In this document: one piece after another, positions 1 through 8,441 of the stretch
Layout: each line of letters begins with the position of its first letter
Numbering within the stretch: the stretch's first letter is position 1
NCBI GenBank assembly: GCA_016213865.1
Contig: JACQZL010000266.1
Location: forward strand, 1-36,307
DNA from: Candidatus Rifleibacteriota bacterium
GTDB taxonomy: Bacteria > UBP17 > UBA6191 > JACPRK01
DNA: 36,307 nt
Direction: 5' to 3'
The notes under the pieces: model-generated
Told to the model about the DNA's origin: nothing
What the model saw: only the letters and a program-made list of their open reading frames with translations
Databases searched by the model: none
Position numbers and translations under genes: made by a program

Positions 1-2
1 CG

Positions 3-1889
3 GCCGACCATCTCCTGCCGGCAGCCACCCGGTCGCCTTCACATGTGACGCTCGACGGGCGTCGCAGCGTCGACCCGCTCGGCCGCACGCTGCGATATCA
101 ATGGACCCAGCTCGCCGAACCACCCTCGCCGCGACCGGTGACCCTGTCGGGCCAGGGCCGAGCCGCGGTGGTGACTTTCACGACCGAGCTGCCGGGCGAC
201 TATCACTTTGCACTGCGCTTGTGCAATGGCCAATCGTGCAGCGTGTGGGCCCCGACGCTGGTGCGAGTCGAGCGCCTCACGCAGCGGGCGCCGACGGCCC
301 ACCTCGTCGCCCGGAACGCGGAATCCGGCTCGACCGTGGACGAAACCCGGCCTCCCCTGGTGGCCCAGGTTTTCGATGCGATCGAGCTCGACGCGGGAGG
401 CTCCACCGACCCGGAGCCGCTCGACCGTGGGCATCTGACGTACCTGTGGGAGACCCCGTCGGGCCTGCAGTTGACCAACCCGACGACGGTGGCGCCGGCC
501 TTCCTGCCCAACACGACGGGGACGGTCCAGCTCGGCCTTCGCGTCCGTGATCCCGGCGGCCTGCTCAGCAAGCCCGTGACGGTCCGCGTGTCCGTGCTTC
601 CCCGGCGCGTCGCGCCTCGGGTGCAGGTGAACGCCGTGTCGGCCGACAGCGGCGAAACCGGCGCGGACCTGGGTGACCTGCCCGTGGAGCGCGACCATCC
701 GCGGTCGTTGCGGGTCTCCTTGCAGGCCGGGGTCGTCACGTCGGTCACATTGAAGGCGGTCTTGCGGGACGCGGACCCCACGATCCCCGTGACGTTCTCG
801 TGGCGCCGGCTCTCCGGTCCCGAGTTCGAGATCTTCGGCGAGAGCTCCTCGACCGCCCGAGTACGGCCGACGACACCCGGGGTCTACGAATTGGAGGTGG
901 CGGTCAGCCCCCGGGGCACCGGGTCCGACGATCCGACGAAGGTGACGACTAGGAGCCGGATCCGGTTCCTGGCGGAGACGGCCCAGGTTCACCTTCCGTC
1001 GGCGACGGCCACGGTATTGACGAGCGGTGGCGCCGGCAAGTCCGGTCGGCTCGCGGCCAGCGGGACTCCTCCGGTCGTCGCTGCCGGCCAGCGAGTCGAG
1101 CTGGATGGCCGAGACAGCAGGGCTACCCAGGTGGGCCGGCGCATCATGACCTACCGGTGGGAGCAGGTCGCCGGTCCGGAGGTGGTGCTGTCCGACCCGG
1201 CGTCATCGGTGCTCACTTTCTTCGCTCCCGATACGCACGACGGGTGGTCCCACGACGTCGTCTTCCATCTGTACGTCGACGACGGCGTGTCGCGCTCGGA
1301 GGCGGAGCCGGTCTGCCTGCGCACGCGACCGCCGGAGAGAGCCCAAGGGCAGATGCCGCTTGCGCCGGGTCTCAACCTGGTCGCCTTCCCCGTCGAGCCC
1401 CTGACGCCCAGCGAGCACACGTTGAGCGCCGGCCCGATCGCCTCGCTGCTGAGCGCCGGATGCCTCGTGCGGACGACGGTACCGGCCTGCGGCGGCAGCT
1501 CGTACTGGCCTCTGGTGCCGGGATTGACGGGCGACTTCAGCGTCGAGCCGGGCCGCGGCTACCTGGTCCAGCTTCCCGCGCGGGCCGGCGGGTGGACTCC
1601 ACTGTCGGTGGACGGCCGGGCCTGGTCGGAGAGCGGTCACCAGGTCGTGCTGAGCCGCGGCGTCAACCTGGTCGGGCTTCCTGGCCGGCCGGCGACCACG
1701 GTCACCGCGGCGCAATTCGCGGCCTCGACGGGTGCGAACTTCGTCGCCCAGCTCGTCGCCAGATCGCCTGGTCCGCCCCGGTTCGAGGTTCTCTGGGCGG
1801 GCGCGGCGGTGCAGTCCCAGACGATGCTGGCCACCGGACGCGGGTACGTGGTCAGCGTCCCCTCGAGCCGACTGGTTTCGCTGCCCTGA
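3..1889 (+). CDS. Secreted PKD/K319L-repeat protein, 5' end outside window
   Basis: The reading frame is open to the left edge, so the true start lies outside; a GTG at 45 is internal to a domain. At least four Ig-like PKD/K319L-type domains follow one another, each with the pattern 'LDG/LDA...S.D', a central 'YRWEQ/YLWE/FSWRR' strand and a closing 'V.DG/V.DPGG'. The last ~170 residues form a different C-terminal unit with two 'G.NLV.(F/L)P' motifs and two 'GRGY(L/V)V' motifs. The same C-terminal unit ends the minus-strand protein at 5319-8019, so the two are paralogues. Such repeats normally occur on exported or surface proteins that bind partners or act as stalks. No catalytic domain is visible in the part seen. 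The function is unknown; family assignment is from repeat patterns only. Confidence 0.85.
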   Translation, partial: ADHLLPAATRSPSHVTLDGRRSVDPLGRTLRYQWTQLAEPPSPRPVTLSGQGRAAVVTFTTELPGDYHFALRLCNGQSCSVWAPTLVRVERLTQRAPTAHLVARNAESGSTVDETRPPLVAQVFDAIELDAGGSTDPEPLDRGHLTYLWETPSGLQLTNPTTVAPAFLPNTTGTVQLGLRVRDPGGLLSKPVTVRVSVLPRRVAPRVQVNAVSADSGETGADLGDLPVERDHPRSLRVSLQAGVVTSVTLKAVLRDADPTIPVTFSWRRLSGPEFEIFGESSSTARVRPTTPGVYELEVAVSPRGTGSDDPTKVTTRSRIRFLAETAQVHLPSATATVLTSGGAGKSGRLAASGTPPVVAAGQRVELDGRDSRATQVGRRIMTYRWEQVAGPEVVLSDPASSVLTFFAPDTHDGWSHDVVFHLYVDDGVSRSEAEPVCLRTRPPERAQGQMPLAPGLNLVAFPVEPLTPSEHTLSAGPIASLLSAGCLVRTTVPACGGSSYWPLVPGLTGDFSVEPGRGYLVQLPARAGGWTPLSVDGRAWSESGHQVVLSRGVNLVGLPGRPATTVTAAQFAASTGANFVAQLVARSPGPPRFEVLWAGAAVQSQTMLATGRGYVVSVPSSRLVSLP

Positions 1890-1931
1890 GCGGCTGGCGG
1901 ACGGGACGGCCCGAGCAACGCGAGGGCAGTA

Positions 1932-1953
1932 GGACCGGCGTCTCTGCCGGTCC
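1932..1953 (+). terminator. Stem-loop after PKD protein gene
   Basis: An 8-bp perfect stem (GGACCGGC/GCCGGTCC) with a 6-nt loop lies 43 nt past the stop codon at 1889. There is no T-run after it, so it may be a weak or Rho-assisted terminator or simply a transcript-end hairpin. Confidence 0.35.
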
Positions 1954-2142
1954 TGGTCCCCGAAGGGGGCCAGCCCTGGGCGAGTCAGCCCTCGGAGAGC
2001 TGCTCTTGCGACCGCCCGTGCTGCTCTTGGGCGTGCTCGTGGGAGGTGGCGACTTGGTCCCCGTCTTGGCGTGGGGTGGGGCCCTCCTGCGAGACTGATG
2101 GCGCTGCGTGGTACACTGACTCCCGGACGGGCGGTGAACTCC

Positions 2143-2796
2143 ATGGCCGTACAAGTCCTGTATCGCTCCAGGTTGCTCGAATCCGATTGCCTCGTCCGGG
2201 TGCCCGGCGTCTCGGAGGCCCAGTTCGACGCCCTGACGGACGAGGACACGCCGTACGAACTGCTGGACAACGTCCTCATCATGCACTCCCCGGCCAAGGT
2301 CGATCATCAGGACCTCGAGGGGTTCCTTCTGGTCCTGCTCCGCGGCTACGTCTCTGAACTGGGCCTGGGCCGCGTCCTGGGCTCGCAGGCGATCCTCCAC
2401 CTCAGGACCGGCCGCAAGGTCTGCCCGGACGTCATGTTCCTGGCCACCGCGCGGGAGCCGGCGATTGGGGACGAGGTCGAGGGGGCGGCGGACCTGATCA
2501 TCGAATTGATGTCCCGCTCCACGCGCAGCTACGACCTCGGAGACAAGCGCCAGGCCTATCACGACGCCCGGACGCCCGAGCTCTGGCTCGTGGACTCCGC
2601 CAGGAAGCAGGTCGTGGTCGACGTTCGGGTCGGCCGCGCCTACCGCAGGCGGATCGTCAGCCGCGGCATCCTCGCCTCGCGCGCCCTGCCCGGCTTCTTC
2701 GTGGAGCTGGAGTGGCTCTGGCAGAGGCCGCTCCCTCGCCCGCTGGCCTGTCTCCAGCAGATCCTCCAGGGCAAGACCGAGGAGAAGGCTCGCTAG
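2143..2796 (+). CDS. Uma2-like (DUF820) restriction endonuclease-fold protein
   Basis: A 217-residue protein with the Uma2/DUF820 signature: 'YELLDNVLIMHSPA' near residue 35, 'HQDLEGFLL' helix, 'VCPDVMFL' strand, 'LIIELMSRSTRSYDLGDKR' and 'ELWLVD'. The acidic residues of the PD strand, the ELMS strand and the following Lys form the PD-(D/E)XK-like site typical of this fold. These proteins are common in multicopy accessory sets and their physiological substrate is not established. I chose ATG 2143 because the family normally begins shortly before this point; upstream in-frame starts at 2071 and 2098 give an unfamiliar leader. No strong Shine-Dalgarno is seen. An extended -10-like TGGTACACT sits at 2109-2117. 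It stands alone beside other accessory genes. Confidence 0.8.
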   Translation: MAVQVLYRSRLLESDCLVRVPGVSEAQFDALTDEDTPYELLDNVLIMHSPAKVDHQDLEGFLLVLLRGYVSELGLGRVLGSQAILHLRTGRKVCPDVMFLATAREPAIGDEVEGAADLIIELMSRSTRSYDLGDKRQAYHDARTPELWLVDSARKQVVVDVRVGRAYRRRIVSRGILASRALPGFFVELEWLWQRPLPRPLACLQQILQGKTEEKAR

Positions 2797-2827
2797 TACG
2801 GGAGTCGGGGGTCCGGCGCCCCGGCCC

Positions 2828-3397
2828 TCACTCCACCGCGACGGTCGGCTCCTGATTGCGGTTCCAGAGCGGGAACAGCTCCTGGGAGGCCTTCTGCTGG
2901 ATGCCGATCGACGTGATCAGCGTGACCACGCTCTTGGTGATCCGCTCGGCGTCGGGGCGGTTGCGGTTGGCCTCGATCGTGACGTCCGGGGCGCACGTCA
3001 CTCGAAGCGTGACGTAGTTGCCGTAGCGCTTCTCCGCCACGTTCTGGAACTGCGGCGCCTGGAAGTAGAAGATGACCCGCTCGAACCGCGCGAAGGTCAG
3101 GACCTTGCCGTTGCGGCTCACCATGTTCGTCTTGGGGTCGAAGTATAGCGCACTTTTTCGAGCGTGGCTGTCGGGCGTGAGAGGCTGAGGCCGGGGTTCT
3201 CCCGTCAGGGGGATCTCAGCATCCGAAAGGAGGTCGAGATCCGCCGACTCGCGATGCGCGAGATAGAAGCCCGAGAGCGCCGTGCCGCCGGCCAGATGGC
3301 AGTCCCCTGCGAGAGAGGAACGTTCCAGTTCGGCGAGCAGCTGCCACTCGTGCAAGTGCGCGCTGGTGAGGTCAGGTACCACGGCGAGCTTGCGCAA
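2828..3397 (-). CDS. AbiEii-like nucleotidyltransferase N-terminus fused to an unrecognised C-terminus
   Basis: Residues ~28-60 read like the start of an AbiEii/AbiGii-type nucleotidyltransferase: 'LAGGTALSGFYLAHRES' followed by 'DLDLL', giving the GG and D-x-D elements of the nucleotide-binding site. AbiEii proteins are usually much longer and continue with helices and a Lys-rich substrate site. Here, from about residue 80, the sequence changes to an unrelated beta-rich stretch ('VLTFARFERVIFYFQAP', 'YGNYVTLRVTC') that I do not recognise. The start is TTG at 3397. Upstream on the same strand (about 3381-3490), a second frame reads like the C-terminus of a small helical protein, possibly the lost antitoxin partner. 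The simplest reading is a chimera made by deletion inside an accessory cluster; it may not be functional. Confidence 0.5.
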   Translation of the reverse strand: MRKLAVVPDLTSAHLHEWQLLAELERSSLAGDCHLAGGTALSGFYLAHRESADLDLLSDAEIPLTGEPRPQPLTPDSHARKSALYFDPKTNMVSRNGKVLTFARFERVIFYFQAPQFQNVAEKRYGNYVTLRVTCAPDVTIEANRNRPDAERITKSVVTLITSIGIQQKASQELFPLWNRNQEPTVAVE

Positions 3398-3585
3398 CCC
3401 CGAGCAACTCCGCGTACAGCGTGATCAGCTCGGCCACCTCGGGGGCGATCCGCGGGCGGTCGAGGTTTTGACGGATGCCAACGGGCAGAAAACCTGGCCC
3501 TCTAGTCCTGCCCTGGGCACTCCCGACCCACAGCTATAGCCCCAAGCTGCCTGCCCCGGCCCTCCTCCCCGGTCGAGACCCCCCG

Positions 3586-4222
3586 CTTATCCTTCCTACC
3601 CGTAACGTCTGCCAGGCCCGGTGCGCGCTCTGCGCTTACGGCGTGGACGCCAACGACGCGCGAGCCCGGACGCTGTCCGTCGAGGAGGCCGTGCGGGTGG
3701 CACTCGAGGCGACGGACGGGGAGCCGCTCACGGAACTGCGTCCACCGGCTCGCCCACCGTCTGGGACTCGCCTCCAACGCCACGATGCTCTTCGGCCACG
3801 TCGAGACCCCGGCCCACCGGGTCGACCACCTGTTGCGCCTGCGCGCCCTGCAGGACGAGACCGGCGGCTTCCAGGCGTTCATCCCGCTGGCCTTCCATCC
3901 GGAGAACACCGCGCTCTCGCACCTTGCGGGCCCAAGCGGCCTCGACGCGCTGAGGACCATGGCCGTGAGCCGGCTGCTGCTCGACAACTTCGGCCACGTC
4001 AAGGCCTACTGGGTCCAGTTGGGGGCCGACCTGGCCCAGGTGGCGCTGCACTATGGCGCCGATGACGTGGACGGCACCGTGGTGGACGAGAGAGTCACCC
4101 ACGCGGCCGGGGCCCTCTCGTCCAGGGGTCTCTCCCGGTCCCGCCTGGTCTCGCTCATCCGCGAGGCCGGTTTCATCCCCGTGCAGCGGGACACGCTTTA
4201 CCGCGAGCTGAAGCGCTGGTGA
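3586..4222 (+). pseudogene. mqnE: mqnE relic (aminodeoxyfutalosine synthase) with deleted centre
   Basis: The 5' part encodes the radical-SAM cluster motif C-x3-C-x2-C ('VCQARCALCAYG', Cys codons at 3610, 3622 and 3631), then 'LSVEEAVRVALEA'. The 3' part, in another frame, encodes the C-terminal half of aminodeoxyfutalosine synthase: 'LGLASNATMLFGHVETP', 'RALQDETGGFQAFIPLAFH', 'SRLLLDNFGHVKAYW', 'DDVDGTVVDERVTHAAGA', 'RDTLYR'. In intact MqnE about 100-130 residues of TIM barrel separate these halves. Here they meet at about 3735-3745 with a frame change, so the deletion was not a multiple of three. The N-terminal strand before the cluster is also degraded. MqnE makes aminodeoxyfutalosine for menaquinone synthesis. 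This copy cannot do so; whether an intact copy exists elsewhere cannot be seen. Confidence 0.85.
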
Positions 4223-4359
4223 GCAGCGCCACACGGCGCCGGTCTTCGGCCGGCAGCCAAGCGTGGGCTTCGGGCTTTGGCGTGAAACAGCGCGGCGGGG
4301 CAGAGCATCTGCTGGCCCGTCAGGTCCACGACGCGCGTCTCGACTCCCGGTCGGGGTTC

Positions 4360-4929
4360 CTATCCTCCGCCGAGCACCTCTCGGACCAGATCCTCGAACC
4401 AGCCGCTGCGCTGTTCGTCGTCGATGATATCCCGGAGCGCTCGGCGGACATACCCCAGATCGAGGTTCTCTCGCTGGACGCCGACGAGTGTCTCGATATC
4501 GGCCTTGTCCTTGGTCCGAAAGAAGATGAGCTTGAAGAGCAGCGTGTCCTCGGCGGACCAGTACCAGGCGGTGCTCGAACCCAGGGGGGCCTGGACCCGC
4601 CGTGGGAACGCCCAGTCATACAGGAGCATGTCCGGCGAGAAGACGTCGACTCTCAGCAGCCCGAAATCGACGGCGAAGTAGTGCGCCGTATTCAACTGCC
4701 ATCTGCAGACGTCCCTCTCCAACTGGCCCCCGAGCGATTCCAGCAACTCGAAGAGGATGTCGGCTCTCTCTCTTGCGACGAACGCGCAGACATCGACGTC
4801 CATCGTACCTCGCGGTTCTCCCCAGAGTCCGTAGGCCAGCGCGCCGCCGATGGCGTAGTCGATTCCGGCCTTGCGGAACACCTCGGTCAGCCGCTCTGCC
4901 AGCTCGATGAGGCCAGGAGCGTCAGGCAC
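4360..4929 (-). CDS. MNT/AbiEii-type nucleotidyltransferase
   Basis: A 189-residue protein. The nucleotidyltransferase core is 'YAIGGALAYGLWG' (Gly28, Gly29) followed by 'GTMDVDV' (Asp44 and Asp46), with a later 'LRVDVFSPD' strand that can supply the third acid. The rest is helical, with 'EDTLLFKLIFFRTKDKADIE', the Lys/Asp-rich segment common in these proteins. It overlaps by 8 nt the 3' end of the small gene 4922-5191 upstream, so the two are translated from one message. That layout, and its place among other accessory genes, resembles nucleotidyltransferase toxin-antitoxin pairs. Which partner is toxic cannot be told. The start ATG at 4929 is the only one that keeps the complete domain. Confidence 0.75.
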   Translation of the reverse strand: MPDAPGLIELAERLTEVFRKAGIDYAIGGALAYGLWGEPRGTMDVDVCAFVARERADILFELLESLGGQLERDVCRWQLNTAHYFAVDFGLLRVDVFSPDMLLYDWAFPRRVQAPLGSSTAWYWSAEDTLLFKLIFFRTKDKADIETLVGVQRENLDLGYVRRALRDIIDDEQRSGWFEDLVREVLGGG

Positions 4930-5191
4930 GAGAGCGGTACCTGTCCCGCAACCGCATGAGAAGCTGCTTGGTGTCTTCGGAGATTGGCACGCGATGGCGC
5001 GGTCCGCGAGCCGTATTGGGGTGCGACATCGCCTGCTGCATGGTGGCTCGACAGACGATTGGCAGCAGTCCAGCCCGTTGCTCCACGGTCATGGAACGGT
5101 ATCGCGCGAGCTTGTTCTCGGTGAAGTGAGCAAGCACGTCGGGCTGGGCCCATCGTGGCAGGCGAGACTTCCGAAGCGGAGGCTGGTCCAT
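4922..5191 (-). CDS. Small helical partner of the nucleotidyltransferase
   Basis: An 89-residue basic, helix-rich protein with no family I recognise. It contains 'LRKSRLPRWAQPDVLAHF' near the N-terminus and a C-terminal Arg-rich tail. Its stop overlaps the start of the downstream nucleotidyltransferase by 8 nt, the spacing expected for translational coupling. Small helical proteins before a nucleotidyltransferase are often the partner of a toxin-antitoxin-like pair, but that is inference from layout only. Start ATG at 5191. Confidence 0.55.
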   Translation of the reverse strand: MDQPPLRKSRLPRWAQPDVLAHFTENKLARYRSMTVEQRAGLLPIVCRATMQQAMSHPNTARGPRHRVPISEDTKQLLMRLRDRYRSRA

Positions 5192-5318
5192 CGATCAGAG
5201 TTCCTTCCGGATCCAGTCTACCCCACCTCAGGTCGCGAACGCGGAGCCCGGATGGCTGCTTCACGGCTACCCAGCTCACCCGCCTCCATGCGGACCGACT
5301 CGCCTGCCCCTTTCGGGC

Positions 5319-8019
5319 TCACTGGCTGCCCGGCAGGACCACCGTCTTGGCAGCCGGTACCACGACCACGTAGGCCGCGCCGTCCTGCAGCTCGAAGCTG
5401 GCACTCAGTTGGGGCACGTAGGCCTCGAAGCGTCCGAGCGCGTTCAGCCGGGCGACGAAGCTCGCGCCGGTCAGTGACTGGAGCTGCGCGGCGTCGTAGC
5501 CGAGCGGCGTACCCGCCGGGAGCGCCACCAGGTTGGCGCCCCGGACCAGGCCGCGCCGCAGGCTCTCCGCCGGCCATGGCGAGCCAATGATGTACTCGGC
5601 AGTGACGGCGAGCGGCCCGCCGACCAGATAGCCGTGCCCGCCAGCCACGGGGAACGGAGTGCCTCCCAGGCCCCGGTGGTAGACCTCGAACCGTCCGGTG
5701 TTGCCCGTGCCTTGGCTCCCGAACCGTGCCAGGAAGCCAGAGCGGTTCGGCCCGCAGACGGTCTCCAGCAGATCCTCGGCCGTGTAGGGGTCGCCCGTCG
5801 TGGACGGATCGAACGGGACCGACACCAGGTTCAGACCCGTCCTCAGCGGCAGGTCCACCTGCCCCCGCGGGTCGAACTGCAGCTCGCCCACGGCCGGTTC
5901 GCTGGCGTCGTTCCTGTCATCGACCTGGAGCGAGAACCGGAGCCGCTGCGTTTGAGTCCGCCCGGGCAGTACGGGCACGACAAAGGTCGTCACTGCCCCG
6001 AGCGGATCGGACAGGACCACGGAGGGCCCGCTGGTCTGCCTCCAGCGGTAGATCAGGGGCTTTGGTCGCGGCCCGGTGTCCAGCGAGCACCGGGCGTCCA
6101 TCTGGATGCGCGCCCCGGCCCGGACGAACGTGAGGGTGGGCCCCACCGAACACGTCTTGCTGACCCTGCCCACCGCCAATGGGGCCTTGCCGCGGCCCGG
6201 TCTCAGGAGCGTCATCTCGAAGGCCGCCTCGGGCACCCCGTTGTCCCGGCTGTCGACGATGACTCGAATCTGCCGCTTCACCTCGAGGCCAGTGGGGCTT
6301 CCGGTCTCGTCGAGCTTGCTCGCCACGCACTCGAAGACGTGGACCCGCGAGGTGGTCGGTTCGAAGGTGGCAGTCGAAACCGTGCGGTCGGTGTTGGCCA
6401 GCACCGCCCCGGTCAGGGCCGCCGCGGGACCCTCGAGCTGGCGCCACGCGAAGGTGAGGCGGTGCTTGAGCGGAGGCCGTCCCACGTCAGGATCGTCGAC
6501 GATGGCCTTGAGCGTCACGACCGTGGGAAGGCTCACGCGCAGGCTCCTCGTCTCCTTGACCTTCTCGGCGTCGCCCAGGTCCTCCCCGACGCCGTCCGTG
6601 GTCGACGCGCTCGCTTGCAGCGACAGGCGCGGGACATGCCACGCCTCGTGCCGGCTCGACACGTCCGTCTCGACCGGCGTGCTGCGCGCGCCGTGCGGAT
6701 CGATCGCGACCAGTTCGAACCCGGCGCGCCCGGGGGCCGCGGGCACGAAGTGGACCCGTGGTGCGGTGGGCGACACATGGTTGCTGTCGTCGAGCAGCTC
6801 GACCGCGCGGCCCTTCGTCTGGCGCCACTCGTAGCGCAACGCGCCGCTGTCCAGCGGGTCCGGGTCGTCCGACGCCCTCGCGTCGAGCGTCACCGTGTCT
6901 CGCCCGGCAACGATCGAGCCGCCCGCCCCGGCACCCGAAACGGCGACCCGGGCCGTTGGGGGCGAGTCTTCGGCGTTCACCAGCAGGCGGACCTCGTCGG
7001 GCGGGCTCGAGAAGGCGCCGTTGCTGACCGTCAGTGCAAAGGCGTACTCGCCGGAGCCCGCCGGCACGAAGGTCGGGGTCGGCGAGTCCGCCCCGGCGAG
7101 CGCGACGGTCGGGCCGACCGTCTGGACCCAACTGTAGGTCAGCGGGCGCGGCGGACGGTTGGGATCGCTCGACTCGTGGCCGTCGAGACGGAGGAACGCG
7201 GCCATCCCTCCCAGCGGGTCCGAAACCGTGGGCTCGAGGCCCCCGCCGGCGCGGAAGCGCACTCGGACATTGCGGTCCACCCCGGCATCGGCCGTGGGCC
7301 TCAGGACGGCCCGCTGCTGGCCACCGGCCGACACCAGGTCGCTGGACAGCACGGAGAACCAGGCCCGACCCGGCGCCGGGTTGCCCCGGACGTCGAACTC
7401 CAGGATGAACACCTCTCCCGCCCGCGTCAGGTTGGCCGCCTCAAGTTGCAGCAGGCCGGCCCCCAGAGGGGTCAAGCCGACTGGCGGGGTCCCGGCCGCC
7501 TCGCCGCCCGTCAACCTGGGCACGTCCAGAAGGTCCTCGTCGTACTGCACTTGCACCCGGGCTGACGCCAGCGGCTCGGGCATCGGGTCGATCCTCACCG
7601 AGAGACGCAGCACGCCCTGGGCCGTCGAGGCCGCCGCCACCACTCCCGGAGGCGTGCCAGCCAGCACCGTCATCGCGTAGTCCTTCTCGAGCGACTGCGC
7701 GGGCTGACCGGAGTCGGTCACACGCAGCCGGAACGGGTACTGCCCCGCGGCCCCGGGAGCGCCGCGCACCTCGCCCGTCCGTTCGTCGAGGTCCACGCCC
7801 GGCGTCGACTGCAGCGACGCCGGCCCCGACGGCGCCCTCGATGCCCCCCAGCCCCCCGCTACGGTCGCGCTCCCCCCTCGCAAACGGCATGCCAAGCAGC
7901 GGCACCAACGCCAACCAACCCATCCAGGGTGCTCCGGCTCGGTGCTCGCGCCACCCACGAGAATCGCCGGCCGCCCGGCGATTGGCCTTCGTCCCGGTTC
8001 CCGAGGTCCGCTTGAACAT
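5319..8019 (-). CDS. Secreted cohesin-like/PKD-repeat protein with apparent frameshift
   Basis: About 900 residues. The probable start is ATG 8019 (MFKRTSG...), preceded by a good Shine-Dalgarno (GGGAGG, 8023-8028). This gives a basic N-terminus and the hydrophobic signal segment 'WMGWLALVPLLGMPFA'. That frame then runs out, while the body continues in another frame. Removing one base from a six-C tract (7872-7877, 7852-7857 or 7844-7849) joins them, so the break is a sequencing error or a phase-variable tract. The body contains a putative-Ig segment ('LDERTGEVRGAPGAAGQYPF'), a cohesin-like beta domain ('LASARVQVQYDEDLL'), and at least four PKD/K319L domains ('LTYSWVQTVGP', 'LRYEWRQTKG', 'LTFAWRQLEGP', 'LIYRWRQTSGP'). 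It ends with the same 'G.NLV' and 'GYLV' unit as the protein at 3-1889. Probably exported; partner unknown. Confidence 0.8.
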
Positions 8020-8039
8020 GACGCCTCCCATCGGCCGGT

Positions 8040-8441
8040 CAGGCCGAGCAACTCCGCTGGCAGGAGGTTTTGCCTTGACCGCAGCAGCTCGCGTGCGCGC
8101 GCGAGCAGATCCGGTGGCTCCGCGTTCTTGGCGGCTCGACGAGGCCGTCCACCATGGGGAAGTTCACGGCGAAGGTCTCCTCCCGCGGGCGCAGGAAGGG
8201 CCCTGTCATCCCATCGTCGAAGAGGCTTCGCCAGGCCTCCGCCACCGCCTTGTAGCGCTGCGGTTGGTCGGCGGGCCGGGAACGCCGGGTCCTCGGGAGC
8301 AAGGCTTTCCGGGGCCGCGCTGCCAGCCGGAGGGCAGCTTCACGCGCTGGCGAGCATGGTCGCCGTCCGCGACGCCTGGGACTTCGCTTTCTCCGCTCCC
8401 GACCGAGGGCGCTCGTTGCTGCTGCACAAGTGACGCGATGC
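8040..8441 (-). other. Decayed coding fragments between PKD and CocE genes
   Basis: No intact gene is visible. On the minus strand, short stretches read like protein in different frames, for example 'ALVAEAWRSL'-like helix text around 8195-8260 ('RYKAVAEAWRSLFDDG', 'EETFAVNFPMVDG') and an Ala-rich piece around 8370-8420 ending in a stop. I could not assign a family. The stretch looks like the remains of one or two genes downstream of the CocE relic. Confidence 0.3.

Noticed and set aside
1852..2142. Possible Pro/Ser/Lys-rich protein tail on the minus strand between the PKD and Uma2 genes
   Set aside because: It has no folded domain in front of it, since the upstream part is antisense to Uma2; composition alone is not enough.
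5634..7565. A 643-codon plus-strand frame inside the large PKD protein gene
   Set aside because: The minus strand carries the repeated PKD pattern; the plus frame is Arg/Pro-rich shadow.
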